Numbered from the stretch's first letter, positions 28,922 through 37,497 are shown. The stretch is 64,000 nucleotides of DNA from Flavobacteriaceae bacterium (GCA_018699935.1 JABISF010000079.1:1-64000); one strand, 5' to 3'. The notes: generated from the sequence alone by a model not told the origin. Numbers and translations are program-made.

Positions 28922-28980
28922 ATCAAAAAAAAGAGGGACGTTATAGTCTCCTCTTATCTATTTAGTTCGATAATTCTGTG

Positions 28981-28988
28981 CAAATATA
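28981..28988 (-). promoter_or_regulatory. Candidate -7 box for rimP-nusA-infB
   Basis: On the minus strand this reads TATATTTG, matching TAnnTTTG, 59 bases upstream of the rimP start codon in the divergent gap. No well-spaced -33 TTG was found. Confidence 0.35.
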
Positions 28989-29058
28989 AGCATAATCTAC
29001 AAAAAATTTGCGAGCCAACGCTATTTTTTCTAATTTAATTATTCTAAATCTTAACTCC

Positions 29059-31830
29059 ATGAAAAAAATCTACTTTGCGCTGACGTTTTTCACCGCTCTT
29101 TTCATTGCTCAAATCAGTTTTGGTCAAAACAACATTCAAGGATCTGTAACGGATACGAATGGAAATCCGCTGTTGGGTGCGAATATTCTTATAAAAGGAA
29201 GCACCCAAGGGACAACAACCGATGATGATGGTGCTTTTCGCCTGAATTCTTCAGCAACATATCCTGTAGAAATTGAAGTTTCATTTATTGGTTTTGAAAC
29301 TCGGACTTATCGCATCACCAGTTCGGATGCGGTGAAAATAGCACTGAGCCCCGGAGGTCAGTTTGATGAGATAATCGTATCAGCCTCCCGACGCGCAGAA
29401 AAATTGCAAGAGGCGCCTGCAGCCGTAACTGTGCTCACAGCAGCACAGATGAACCAATCCGGCGGGAGTGTTTCCCCGCTCAGAGGCTTAATCAACATTC
29501 CTGGTGTAGAATTGCAACAACAAACCGGACAACGGATCAATATCGCCCTGAGAGGGAGTAGTGGTGTTTTTGCCACCAATGTTTTCCCGCTATTGGACTA
29601 TCGTTCGCTAATTTCTCCTGGTTTGGAATATTTTGATTCTCAAAACTCGCCGTTGAATACCATCGACCTAGAACGGGTAGAAGTTGTTTTGGGTCCCGGC
29701 TCTGCCCTCTATGGTCCCGACGTCACCACGGGGGTCATTCACTTTATTTCCAAAGATCCTTTCCGTCATCCCGGAACTACCACCGAGTTTATTTACGGAG
29801 AACGCAATACCTTCAAGGTTGCCCTTCGTCATGCTGGACACAACAAAAATGAAACCTTTGGTTATAAAATCAATGCGCGCTCTGGCAGCGGAAGAGATTT
29901 TGCTTTAGACCCCAATGACCCCGTTGATCAAAGTATTTTGAGTCAATTTAAAACCTCCATCAATCGTTCACAAATTGGTGCCGAAGGCTATGTCAACACC
30001 GATCTTGATGGAACCAAACTTTTTGATGTCCCCCAAACTCAAAAAGAAAAATATTGGGCCAGTGCGGCCAATGCGTCGCTTTATTTTCGTCCTAAAAATG
30101 GTATGGAAATCGTTACTGCCGGAGGTTGGAATGCCGGAGATGCCATCTTTTATAACGACCTGGGGGAAGGACAAGCCCACAGCAATGAATATTGGGCGCA
30201 AACACGATTCAACTACAAAGGTTGGTTTGCTCAAACCTATTATATTGTTAACGATGGAGGAAATGATCAACACCCTACTTATTTGAATCGCACCGGGATC
30301 ATCGTCCCCTTCAAAAGAAGTCACTACGAAGCCCAACTTCAGTACAATTTTGATTTTGAAAAATTCCTAAACTCTGAATGGACCGTAGGGATGGACTATC
30401 GTACCGCCATTGCAGATACGCAAAATCATGTGTATGGACGCCATGAAAATGATGATGACTACAACATTTTGGGAGGCTATGCCCAAGGGAAATTTAAACT
30501 TGACCCCAAGCTAGACCTCTTCCTCGCCGGGCGCTATGACGGGTATAACTTTACCGATGAAAAAACATTTTCCCCGCGGGCGGCTTTTGTTTACAAACCT
30601 GATCCTGATCACAATTTTAGACTTACCTACAACCGCGCGGCCAACCCCATTCCAGCTTCCGACATCTATTTTGACCTTCCCACGCAAACCACCCGCGGGA
30701 TTTTGGACGTATGGGTGTTGGGCACCAAAAATCCATACACCTATCCCTCCAACCTCAGTATTGATTGGTTGATTCCCGGCTTACCAAACACCCCGTATAA
30801 TGCCGGATTCCCCCTTGCCGCTGCCTTTGGTGCCGTCACCGAAGGAGTGTTGGCGCAATTGCAAGCTTATGCCCAAGATCCTCAAATCGGCCCCTTACTC
30901 CCCCTCCTCGAGAATGTGATTAAAAATTCTGTCCCCGAGGGTTTTGCTCCGGTGGTAAGTAAGGATGTGGAAGGCAAACCCCTGCTGCCCAAAGGCGGAA
31001 AGGGTAATTTAATTTCAAAGCTCACGTCTTACGAAGTGGGATACAATGGTCGCTTTGGGGATCGCTTTACCGCTGGAGTGAATGTCTATTATTTGAGAAA
31101 TTCTGCGGGTGCTGGCTTTCAACAAATCAATCCCGTTGTGAGCATTGCGAGCCTCGGTCCTGAATTGGGGAATGCAGTGCAAGACAAAAGTGTTCCCCAG
31201 CTGATTGCTGGACTGCAAGGTTTGGGCTTGGATCAAGCCACAGCGACAGTATTGGCAGGTGCCATTGGCCCCATGCTTAATGAGGCATATCAACAGGCGG
31301 GAGATGTTTTTTTAGAAGAGCTTAAGAAAGCCGGCCTTCCTTTTCATGGAGTGATTCCCATTGACCAAAGCCCCAGTGGATCGGCGGCGAAACTGATCTT
31401 TGGCTATATCACTCGAGATCAAAATCGAATTACAACGAATTGGGGTACAGAAATCCATGGAAAATTTTTAGTAACCAATGAACTCATTGCCAGTGCCAAT
31501 TATACCTGGTTTAATCTTCCAGAAGGGATGCCCGGCGACTTAAATTTTCCGCAAAACAAAATTCGTTTCGGCTTGCAATATCAACCGGTATCAAAATTTA
31601 GCGGTGCCGTCAACTACCAATGGGATCAAGCCTACACCTCAAACAACGCCAATTATCCAGGAAAAATTGACGCCAAATCTTTGTTGGATTTAAATCTTGG
31701 ATATCAAATTAATACCGCTATTAAATTTGAAATTAATGCCACCAATTTATTGAATAATGAATTTAGAGCCCTTCCTGGATTTCCAAAAATTGGAAGAACG
31801 CTCACCGGTCGATTAGTTTTTGATTTTTAG
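29059..31830 (+). CDS. TonB-dependent receptor of the beta-helix/di-haem module
   Basis: A 923-residue outer-membrane receptor. The start is set at MKKIYFALTFFTALF, giving a signal peptide ending SFGQ. It has a carboxypeptidase-like N-terminal domain (GSVTDTNGNPLLGANILIKG), a plug (DEIIVSASRRAEKLQEAPAA, VEVVLGPGSALYGPD, TGVIHFISKDPF) and a barrel ending TGRLVFDF. A hydrophobic extracellular insertion (about residues 560-780) has Ala/Leu-rich helices such as QATATVLAGAIGPMLNEAYQ, unusual for a barrel loop. It is followed 38 bases later by the beta-helix gene in the same direction and probably serves the same system. Ligand unknown. Confidence 0.9.
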   Translation: MKKIYFALTFFTALFIAQISFGQNNIQGSVTDTNGNPLLGANILIKGSTQGTTTDDDGAFRLNSSATYPVEIEVSFIGFETRTYRITSSDAVKIALSPGGQFDEIIVSASRRAEKLQEAPAAVTVLTAAQMNQSGGSVSPLRGLINIPGVELQQQTGQRINIALRGSSGVFATNVFPLLDYRSLISPGLEYFDSQNSPLNTIDLERVEVVLGPGSALYGPDVTTGVIHFISKDPFRHPGTTTEFIYGERNTFKVALRHAGHNKNETFGYKINARSGSGRDFALDPNDPVDQSILSQFKTSINRSQIGAEGYVNTDLDGTKLFDVPQTQKEKYWASAANASLYFRPKNGMEIVTAGGWNAGDAIFYNDLGEGQAHSNEYWAQTRFNYKGWFAQTYYIVNDGGNDQHPTYLNRTGIIVPFKRSHYEAQLQYNFDFEKFLNSEWTVGMDYRTAIADTQNHVYGRHENDDDYNILGGYAQGKFKLDPKLDLFLAGRYDGYNFTDEKTFSPRAAFVYKPDPDHNFRLTYNRAANPIPASDIYFDLPTQTTRGILDVWVLGTKNPYTYPSNLSIDWLIPGLPNTPYNAGFPLAAAFGAVTEGVLAQLQAYAQDPQIGPLLPLLENVIKNSVPEGFAPVVSKDVEGKPLLPKGGKGNLISKLTSYEVGYNGRFGDRFTAGVNVYYLRNSAGAGFQQINPVVSIASLGPELGNAVQDKSVPQLIAGLQGLGLDQATATVLAGAIGPMLNEAYQQAGDVFLEELKKAGLPFHGVIPIDQSPSGSAAKLIFGYITRDQNRITTNWGTEIHGKFLVTNELIASANYTWFNLPEGMPGDLNFPQNKIRFGLQYQPVSKFSGAVNYQWDQAYTSNNANYPGKIDAKSLLDLNLGYQINTAIKFEINATNLLNNEFRALPGFPKIGRTLTGRLVFDF

Positions 31831-31868
31831 TACATTAGTAACATCAAATGCAGATAATGCCGAAGTCC

Positions 31869-33143
31869 ATGAAAAAATTTCTTTACTTAATTGGGGGTAT
31901 ACTTTTACTCCTGTGTGTCCTCATTTTTTATCCCACGTCCATGCCGGAATACAATGTCACTCGAGATTATATTGATATGGAGGCAGAAATATTGGAGTCC
32001 TTTATTTTAGCCAAAGACAGCAGCGTCATTCAGCTTCCGGAAGGGCATTTTTTGTTTTCTCAGGCGTTGAGTTTGGATGCCAAAAAACACCTCACCATAC
32101 GGGGCATGGGAATGGACAAAACCATCCTTTCTTTTAAAGGACAAACCAAAGGAGCCGAGGGAATTAAAATTACCCAATGCAGCAACCTAATCATAGAAGA
32201 TTTAAGTATCGAAGATGCGGTGGGTGACAATTTGAAAATCAGCGATTCGGATTCCATCATCCTCCGAAAAATCAGATCGGCATGGACCGGAAAAGTTTCC
32301 AGCAAAAATGGTGCGTATGGTTTATACCCTGTACTATGTACCAATTTGTTGATTGAAAATTGTGAGGCTATTGGAGCTTCCGATGCCGGAATATATGTGG
32401 GGCAATCTCAAAATGTGGTGATTCGCAACAACAAAGCTTTTTTCAATGTGGCCGGTATTGAAAGTGAAAACAGTACGCAGGTTGAGATTTATGGTAACGA
32501 AGCCTATGAAAACACCAGCGGACTCTTGATTTTCAATTTGCCACAACTGACCGTTTATGGAGCGCATGTAAACGCGCATCACAACACCATCTACAACAAC
32601 AATGTGCGCAACTTTGGCGTTAAAGGTTCCATTGTGAGTGCTGTTCCCAAGGGGACCGGTGTGGTGATTATGGCGACCGAAGATGTGGATTTTCACGACA
32701 ATACCGTCCGCGACCATAAAACCGCCAACCTTTCTGTGGTGAGTTATGCCCTTTTTGCAGCCGATGAAGATCCAGAAAGCAGCACTCAAAACCAAGCTGC
32801 AGAAGCCCGAGGATTACGCAGTATTCAAGGAGATTATGAAAAAGATATTGCCTATAACGCCTACCCCAAAGCCGTGGCCATTCGCAGCAATACGTTTGAA
32901 AACAAGTTTCGGTTTCCAACCCTCAGCAACGATTATGGTAAATTGATGCTCTTTAAAAATAATACGCGCATTCCCGACGTGGTTTACGATGGAATCCTTC
33001 CTGACAACACTCCCGTTCAAAGCCCCGATTTTCAAATATGCGTCACGGATAATGGGAGCATCAATTTTGCTTTTTTGGATGCCGACAACGATTTTGAAAA
33101 ATTCTCCAACGACCTCAGCCCTTTTGATTGTCAATTGAATTAG
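31869..33143 (+). CDS. Parallel beta-helix repeat protein (resembles the TIGR03805 family)
   Basis: About 424 residues, starting MKKFLYLIGGILLLLCVL, a signal peptide or membrane anchor. The body is a right-handed parallel beta-helix of the NosD/pectate-lyase fold, with repeated rungs such as ITQCSNLIIEDLSIEDA, DSDSIILRKIRSAW, CTNLLIENCEAIGASDAGIY and SQNVVIRNNKAFFNVAGIE. I recall this family as the usual neighbour of a di-haem cytochrome family (TIGR03806), as seen here. No catalytic assignment is safe; the fold suits a polysaccharide- or metal-site-processing protein. Earlier in-frame Met codons at 31848 and 31857 are less likely starts. Confidence 0.82.
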   Translation: MKKFLYLIGGILLLLCVLIFYPTSMPEYNVTRDYIDMEAEILESFILAKDSSVIQLPEGHFLFSQALSLDAKKHLTIRGMGMDKTILSFKGQTKGAEGIKITQCSNLIIEDLSIEDAVGDNLKISDSDSIILRKIRSAWTGKVSSKNGAYGLYPVLCTNLLIENCEAIGASDAGIYVGQSQNVVIRNNKAFFNVAGIESENSTQVEIYGNEAYENTSGLLIFNLPQLTVYGAHVNAHHNTIYNNNVRNFGVKGSIVSAVPKGTGVVIMATEDVDFHDNTVRDHKTANLSVVSYALFAADEDPESSTQNQAAEARGLRSIQGDYEKDIAYNAYPKAVAIRSNTFENKFRFPTLSNDYGKLMLFKNNTRIPDVVYDGILPDNTPVQSPDFQICVTDNGSINFAFLDADNDFEKFSNDLSPFDCQLN

Positions 33144-33151
33144 TACCTTTG
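33124..33151 (+). promoter_or_regulatory. Promoter with perfect Bacteroidota consensus for the di-haem cytochrome gene
   Basis: TTG at 33124-33126, a 17-base spacer and TACCTTTG at 33144-33151 match TTG-N17-TAnnTTTG exactly. The expected transcription start is within a few bases of the ATG codons at 33155 and 33158, so the transcript would be leaderless or nearly so. Chance occurrence cannot be excluded because the -33 box lies inside the preceding gene. Confidence 0.45.
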
Positions 33152-33154
33152 AAG

Positions 33155-34240
33155 ATGATGCGGATTTTAGGGTGTGTTTTTGTTCTATTATTGATGCTTT
33201 GCTGTGGTCCTTCCAACACCACAGAAAAAGCTCCTGTTGCCAAGCGAGTCAACCCCGCTCAGCCCCTCATTCAAAACAAAACAAATGAGAAACAACAACT
33301 GTCCGACTACGGTTTTTTCAAAACGCCTTTGGCGCAATTAATTCCCGAAAAAAACGTCTATGCTTATGACGTCAATACGCCTCTGTTTTCAGATTATGCC
33401 TCCAAAAAAAGATTTGTATTCCTCCCCGAAGGAAGTAGTATGCAATATGCAGAAGATCAAAAAACGTTGCTTTTTGAAGAGGGAAGTGTATTGATCAAAA
33501 ACTTTTTTTATCCAATGGCCGATGGAAAAGAACGAATTATCGAAACTCGGTTGTTGGTGAAAGAAAAAGGGGAATGGAAACCTTTAAATTATGTTTGGAA
33601 TGACACCCAAACGGATGCGCAACTCAATTATATCGGAGCAGAAACCGAAGTGGTCTGGAAACCTGAAAACGGTGCTGCCAAGACCCTCCACTATACGGTG
33701 CCCAATTGGAATCAATGTAAAAATTGTCATATCTCCGAAAATCGGATTGTTCCCTTAGGACTGACGGTTGCCCAACTCAATCGCAGCAACCCTATGTTGG
33801 CTGCCGATAAAAATCAATTGGTCTTTTTTGAACAAGCGATGCTTCTTAAAAACATGCCCGAACACGCATCATGGGCTAAAATGCCCGTTTGGAACGATCC
33901 CTCCAGCGGTTCATTAAACGACCGTGCAAAAGCGTATTTGGATGCCAATTGCGCTCACTGCCATCAACCTAAAGGAAGTGCCAAAAATTCGGGTTTACAT
34001 CTCAATTTTGAGGAAATCAATTCTAGAAGTCGCGGTATTTTTAAACCCCCGGTGGCCGCAGGAAAAGGTTCCGGCGAATTACAATACAGCATTGTTCCCG
34101 GCGATCCGGAACACTCCATTTTGCTCTATCGTATGCAAAGTACAGACCCTTCCATTCAAATGCCTGAAATTGGTCGATCTTTGGCACATTCGGAAGGAAT
34201 TGAATTGATTTCTGCCTATATCAAAGCGCTTCGGCCGTAA
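33155..34240 (+). CDS. Di-haem c-type cytochrome lipoprotein (resembles the SO_2930/HNE_0200 family)
   Basis: About 361 residues beginning MMRILGCVFVLLLMLC-C, a lipoprotein signal. The N-terminal half is a unique domain (SDYGFFKTPLAQLIPEKNVY, then VNTPLFSDYASKKRFVFLPEG) shared by the uncharacterised family TIGR03806. Two haem motifs follow: CKNCH at residues 188-192 and CAHCH at 266-270. A late Met in MPEIGRSLAHSEGIELI is a likely axial ligand. It begins 11 bases after the beta-helix gene. It is probably an envelope redox partner of that protein; the reaction is unknown. Confidence 0.83.
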   Translation: MMRILGCVFVLLLMLCCGPSNTTEKAPVAKRVNPAQPLIQNKTNEKQQLSDYGFFKTPLAQLIPEKNVYAYDVNTPLFSDYASKKRFVFLPEGSSMQYAEDQKTLLFEEGSVLIKNFFYPMADGKERIIETRLLVKEKGEWKPLNYVWNDTQTDAQLNYIGAETEVVWKPENGAAKTLHYTVPNWNQCKNCHISENRIVPLGLTVAQLNRSNPMLAADKNQLVFFEQAMLLKNMPEHASWAKMPVWNDPSSGSLNDRAKAYLDANCAHCHQPKGSAKNSGLHLNFEEINSRSRGIFKPPVAAGKGSGELQYSIVPGDPEHSILLYRMQSTDPSIQMPEIGRSLAHSEGIELISAYIKALRP

Positions 34241-34284
34241 AAATTATTACCCTTTTCACCTCCCCAATTTATTAGGATTTCCGT

Positions 34285-34292
34285 TATCTTTG
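34285..34292 (+). promoter_or_regulatory. Candidate -7 box for the VWA/AAA+ pair
   Basis: TATCTTTG fits TAnnTTTG and lies 27 bases upstream of the chosen VWA start. The -33 region has no clear TTG. The preceding gene ends 44 bases before it. Confidence 0.4.
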
Positions 34293-34319
34293 GAAAAACG
34301 ATATTTAAAGAAAAGCTGC

Positions 34320-35447
34320 ATGCTGCCTAAAAACACAAGGTCGGGACTCTTATTCTCCAAACACCAAAAGAAAAAGCAGACGCCTTTTGAACGACTCTTT
34401 GAAATTTTCAAAGAACTCATCACGCACACCTCGGGCGATTTTGACGAAGCCATTGAATGGTTGCGCGAATTGGACAAGGAATACAAACTCTCCGAACCCG
34501 ATTATACCATCGACGATTTTATTGAAGATTTGCTTCAAAAAGGATTTATAAAACAAGAAATAAAACCCGATGGAAGTGGCGAAGGAATGGGCATCACCGC
34601 AAAAACCGAAAAATTGTTGAGAGAATATGCGCTCAAACAAATTTTTGGAAAACTAAAAAAATCGGGGCAAGGAAATCACAAAACCCAGCATGTGGGTCAG
34701 GGGGCAGACCAAACGGGTGAATTAAAAGCCTATCAATATGGCGATCCCATTGAAAGTATTGCTTTGACCGAAAGTTTAAAAAACGCTCAAATCCACTCGG
34801 GCATGGATCAATTCAGCCTCCGCCAAGAAGATTTGGTGGTTCAAGACACCCATCACAATGCGCAAATGAGTACGGTGTTGATGATAGACATCAGTCACAG
34901 CATGATCCTATATGGTGAAGATCGCATCACCCCGGCAAAAAAAGTGGCCATGGCTTTGGCAGAATTGATTACGACGCGATATCCCAAAGACACTTTGGAC
35001 ATCTTGGTCTTTGGAAATGACGCTCGAACCATCCCCCTTAAAGAACTTCCTTATTTGCAAGTGGGACCCTATCACACCAACACCGTTGCGGGTTTGGAAT
35101 TGGCCATGGACATGCTCCGCCGAAAAAAAAATACGAACAAACAAATCTTTATGATTACGGATGGCAAACCCAGTTGTTTAAAAATGCCCGACGGCAGCTA
35201 CTACAAAAACAGTGTGGGTTTGGATGAATTCATCGTTGAAAAATGCTATACCAAAGCCCGACAAGCCCAGCGACTACACATCCCCATCACCACTTTTATG
35301 ATTGCCAAAGATGCCTATCTGCAACGTTTTATTCAAACCTTTACTGCAGCCAATAAAGGAAAAGCGTTTTTTACAGGCTTGGATAATTTGGGCGAAATGA
35401 TTTTTGAAGATTACGAAGTAAACCGTAAAAAAAGACTGGGAAATTGA
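34320..35447 (+). CDS. VWA domain protein, partner of an AAA+ ATPase
   Basis: A 375-residue cytoplasmic protein without signal peptide. The first 170 residues are helical and charged (ERLFEIFKELITHTSGDFDE). The C-terminal von Willebrand factor A domain has the metal-dependent adhesion motif DISHS at residues 190-194 (VLMIDISHSM) and a later TDG (FMITDGKPS). The start is the ATG of MLPKNTRSG; an upstream TTG at 34290 in the same frame is less likely. It is followed 43 bases later by an AAA+ ATPase, the classic VWA/MoxR-type chaperone pairing. The client is unknown. Confidence 0.85.
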   Translation: MLPKNTRSGLLFSKHQKKKQTPFERLFEIFKELITHTSGDFDEAIEWLRELDKEYKLSEPDYTIDDFIEDLLQKGFIKQEIKPDGSGEGMGITAKTEKLLREYALKQIFGKLKKSGQGNHKTQHVGQGADQTGELKAYQYGDPIESIALTESLKNAQIHSGMDQFSLRQEDLVVQDTHHNAQMSTVLMIDISHSMILYGEDRITPAKKVAMALAELITTRYPKDTLDILVFGNDARTIPLKELPYLQVGPYHTNTVAGLELAMDMLRRKKNTNKQIFMITDGKPSCLKMPDGSYYKNSVGLDEFIVEKCYTKARQAQRLHIPITTFMIAKDAYLQRFIQTFTAANKGKAFFTGLDNLGEMIFEDYEVNRKKRLGN

Positions 35448-35490
35448 TCCCGAAACACCCCCTATTGATATTGAATCTGATACAAACATT

Positions 35491-36957
35491 ATGACAAAAA
35501 AACCAACGATAACTACCCTTAAAGCACTGAAAGCCTCAGGCTATCTCCCCAAAAATATTCAACAAGAATTGGGGGACAACCTGAAAGTAAAACTTCAAAA
35601 CGGTCTTTCCACCTTTCAAGGAATTGTAGGATATGAACACACCGTGATTCCAGATTTGGAACGCGCCATCCTATCGGGTCATAACATCAATTTATTAGGG
35701 CTCCGCGGACAAGCCAAAACCCGTTTGGCGCGTTTGATGGTGCAACTGTTGGACGAATGGATACCTGTAGTTGAAGGAAGTGAAATTAATGACGATCCCC
35801 TGCAGCCCATCTCTAGATTTGCCCAAGAATTGATCGCCGAAAAAGGAGATGAAACTCCTGTGGACTGGTTGCATCGAGAGGAACGCTTTTTTGAAAAACT
35901 GGCCACTCCGGATGTAACTGTTGCCGATTTGATTGGAGATGTGGACCCCATCAAAGCGGCCAGTATGAAACTTTCCTATGCCGACGAGCGCGTGATTCAT
36001 TTTGGGATGATTCCGCGGGCGCATCGTTGTATTTTTGTTTTGAACGAACTGCCCGACCTACAGGCACGGATTCAGGTTGCACTATTTTCAATTTTACAGG
36101 AAAAAGAAATTCAAATTCGAGGATTTAAATTGCGGTTGCCATTGGAAATCCAATTTGTATTTACCGCCAATCCGGAAGACTACACCAATCGAGGGAGTAT
36201 CGTAACCCCGTTAAAAGACCGTATCGGATCACAAATTTTAACCCATTACCCACACAACCGCGACTTGGCCAAAGCCATCACCGCTCAGGAATCGCATATT
36301 GATTCCGAACGTTTGGCCAAAATTCAAGTTCCCGAATTGGCAAAAGATATTTTAGAACAAATTGGGTTTGAAGCCCGCAAAAGTGAATTCGTAGATGCCA
36401 AAAGTGGGGTGAGTGCCCGAATGAGTATTACGGCCTTCCAAAACTTAATCAGTACCGCCGAACGTCGGATGTTGATCAACAAAGAAACACACACCAGCCT
36501 GCGCCTTGCCGATTTTCTTGGCGTGATTCCTGCCATCAACGGGAAAATCGAATTGGTCTATGAAGGAGAGCAAGAAGGGGCGGAACAAATTTCCTACCAT
36601 CTTCTTTCTCAGGCTATTAAAACTTTATTTCCCTCCTATTTCCCGAAAATTAAAAAACTAGAAAAGCCGGATGAAGAAGGTCCTTACGACACCCTTTTAG
36701 CTTGGTTTTTTAAAGACAATGAACTCTTTGTTGGAGATCAAACCACGGATGAAGAATACCAAAACAAACTCGACGAAATTCCAGGGGTGGATTCAATTTT
36801 TAGCCAACAACTTCCAAAACTCCAACCAGAAGATCGCTATTTTATGATAGAATTTTTGCTATGGGGCTTGGAGGCACACAAAAAATTAAACAAATACAGA
36901 ACCGTGGAAGGTTTTCAGTTTAAAGATAGTTTGGGAAGCTATATCAGTCGTCTCTAA
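35491..36957 (+). CDS. AAA+ ATPase (Mg-chelatase/MoxR-like)
   Basis: A 488-residue ATPase. The P-loop is GLRGQAKTR at residues 70-78, an unusual form with Ala-Lys-Thr where GKT/S is normal but retaining the invariant Lys-Thr. The Walker B region reads CIFVLNELPDL, with Asn-Glu in place of Asp-Glu. The sensor 1 region VFTANPEDYTNRG and the phrase TPLKDRIGSQI follow, as in ChlI-like ATPases. The C-terminal ~120 residues are specific to this subfamily. It likely remodels a protein complex with the VWA partner. Its stop is 2 bases from the end of the convergent rrf2 frame. Confidence 0.86.
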   Translation: MTKKPTITTLKALKASGYLPKNIQQELGDNLKVKLQNGLSTFQGIVGYEHTVIPDLERAILSGHNINLLGLRGQAKTRLARLMVQLLDEWIPVVEGSEINDDPLQPISRFAQELIAEKGDETPVDWLHREERFFEKLATPDVTVADLIGDVDPIKAASMKLSYADERVIHFGMIPRAHRCIFVLNELPDLQARIQVALFSILQEKEIQIRGFKLRLPLEIQFVFTANPEDYTNRGSIVTPLKDRIGSQILTHYPHNRDLAKAITAQESHIDSERLAKIQVPELAKDILEQIGFEARKSEFVDAKSGVSARMSITAFQNLISTAERRMLINKETHTSLRLADFLGVIPAINGKIELVYEGEQEGAEQISYHLLSQAIKTLFPSYFPKIKKLEKPDEEGPYDTLLAWFFKDNELFVGDQTTDEEYQNKLDEIPGVDSIFSQQLPKLQPEDRYFMIEFLLWGLEAHKKLNKYRTVEGFQFKDSLGSYISRL

Positions 36958-36959
36958 GT

Positions 36960-37376
36960 TCAAAGTTTATTGCGCATACTGGCAATGGTGGAGGAATTTA
37001 AAATTTCAAGAGTCCGGTCGCGCACTTGTTCAAAAACGCCTTTGATGGAGCAAGAAGCTTCGTCGCATTCGTCGCAAGAAGCATAATAATTTTAAGAAAC
37101 GCAGGGCAACAAGGCAATCGGGCCGTCCATCAAACGCATCAATTCTGAAAGATGAATTTCTTCCGGACGTTTTAAAAGACGGTAGCCCCCGGTTTTCCCA
37201 CGGCTGCTTTGTAAAATCTGAAAGTTGCGAAGTTCGCGTAAAATGGTCTCTAAAAATTTTTTGGGAATGCGTTCTTGTTCTGCAATTTCTGAGGAAAATA
37301 TGGGCTTTCCGTCCCGCTCATGATCCGACAAATAAAGCAAAGCCTTGATTGCATATTTACATTTTTTAGAGATCAT
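36960..37376 (-). pseudogene. Rrf2-family regulator interrupted by an in-frame TAA
   Basis: The N-terminal winged helix is complete (MISKKCKYAIKALLYLS, IPKKFLETILRELR, SSRGKTGGYRLLKRPEEI). The frame stops at a TAA at 37092-37094 after LLPCVS, but continues in the same frame for 43 codons to a TGA at 36960-36962: NYYASCDECDEASCSIKGVF, then EQVRDRTLEILNSSTIASM. That continuation is the normal Rrf2/IscR C-terminus with its cysteines (C92, then C101, C104, C109). One base (TTA to TAA) would explain the stop. It is divergent from the sulfate assimilation operon, which it probably controls. A 94-residue truncated protein may still be made. Confidence 0.85.
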
Positions 37377-37390
37377 TGATTTGTTTTTTT

Positions 37391-37398
37391 CAAAGGTA
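37391..37398 (-). promoter_or_regulatory. Candidate -7 box of the rrf2 gene
   Basis: On the minus strand this reads TACCTTTG (TAnnTTTG), 14 bases before the rrf2 start. The palindrome at 37422-37438 falls where the upstream promoter region would be, suggesting autoregulation. Confidence 0.45.
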
Positions 37399-37421
37399 TT
37401 AAAAATTAAATTTATTTAATT

Positions 37422-37438
37422 CCTATAAACTATATAGG
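37422..37438. promoter_or_regulatory. Palindromic operator between rrf2 and the sulfate assimilation operon
   Basis: CCTATA-N5-TATAGG is a perfect 6+6 inverted repeat in the divergent gap. It lies just upstream of the -33 box of the cys operon and upstream of the rrf2 -7 box, the expected place for a dimeric Rrf2-type regulator. Binding by the adjacent Rrf2 protein is inferred. Confidence 0.6.
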
Positions 37439-37444
37439 GTTTAT

Positions 37445-37475
37445 TTGTTTAATTGGAATAAGTGCTTTAGATTTG
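37445..37475 (+). promoter_or_regulatory. Promoter of the sulfate assimilation operon
   Basis: TTG at 37445-37447 and TAGATTTG at 37468-37475 (TAnnTTTG) are separated by 20 bases. The -7 box ends 22 bases before the DUF2061 start codon. Confidence 0.6.
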
Positions 37476-37497
37476 CCCCAGCTAAAAACAAAAAAGT

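Noticed and set aside
37092-37094. Programmed stop readthrough or selenocysteine at the rrf2 stop codon
   Set aside because: The codon is TAA, not TGA, and no stem-loop typical of a selenocysteine element was seen; a point mutation is simpler.
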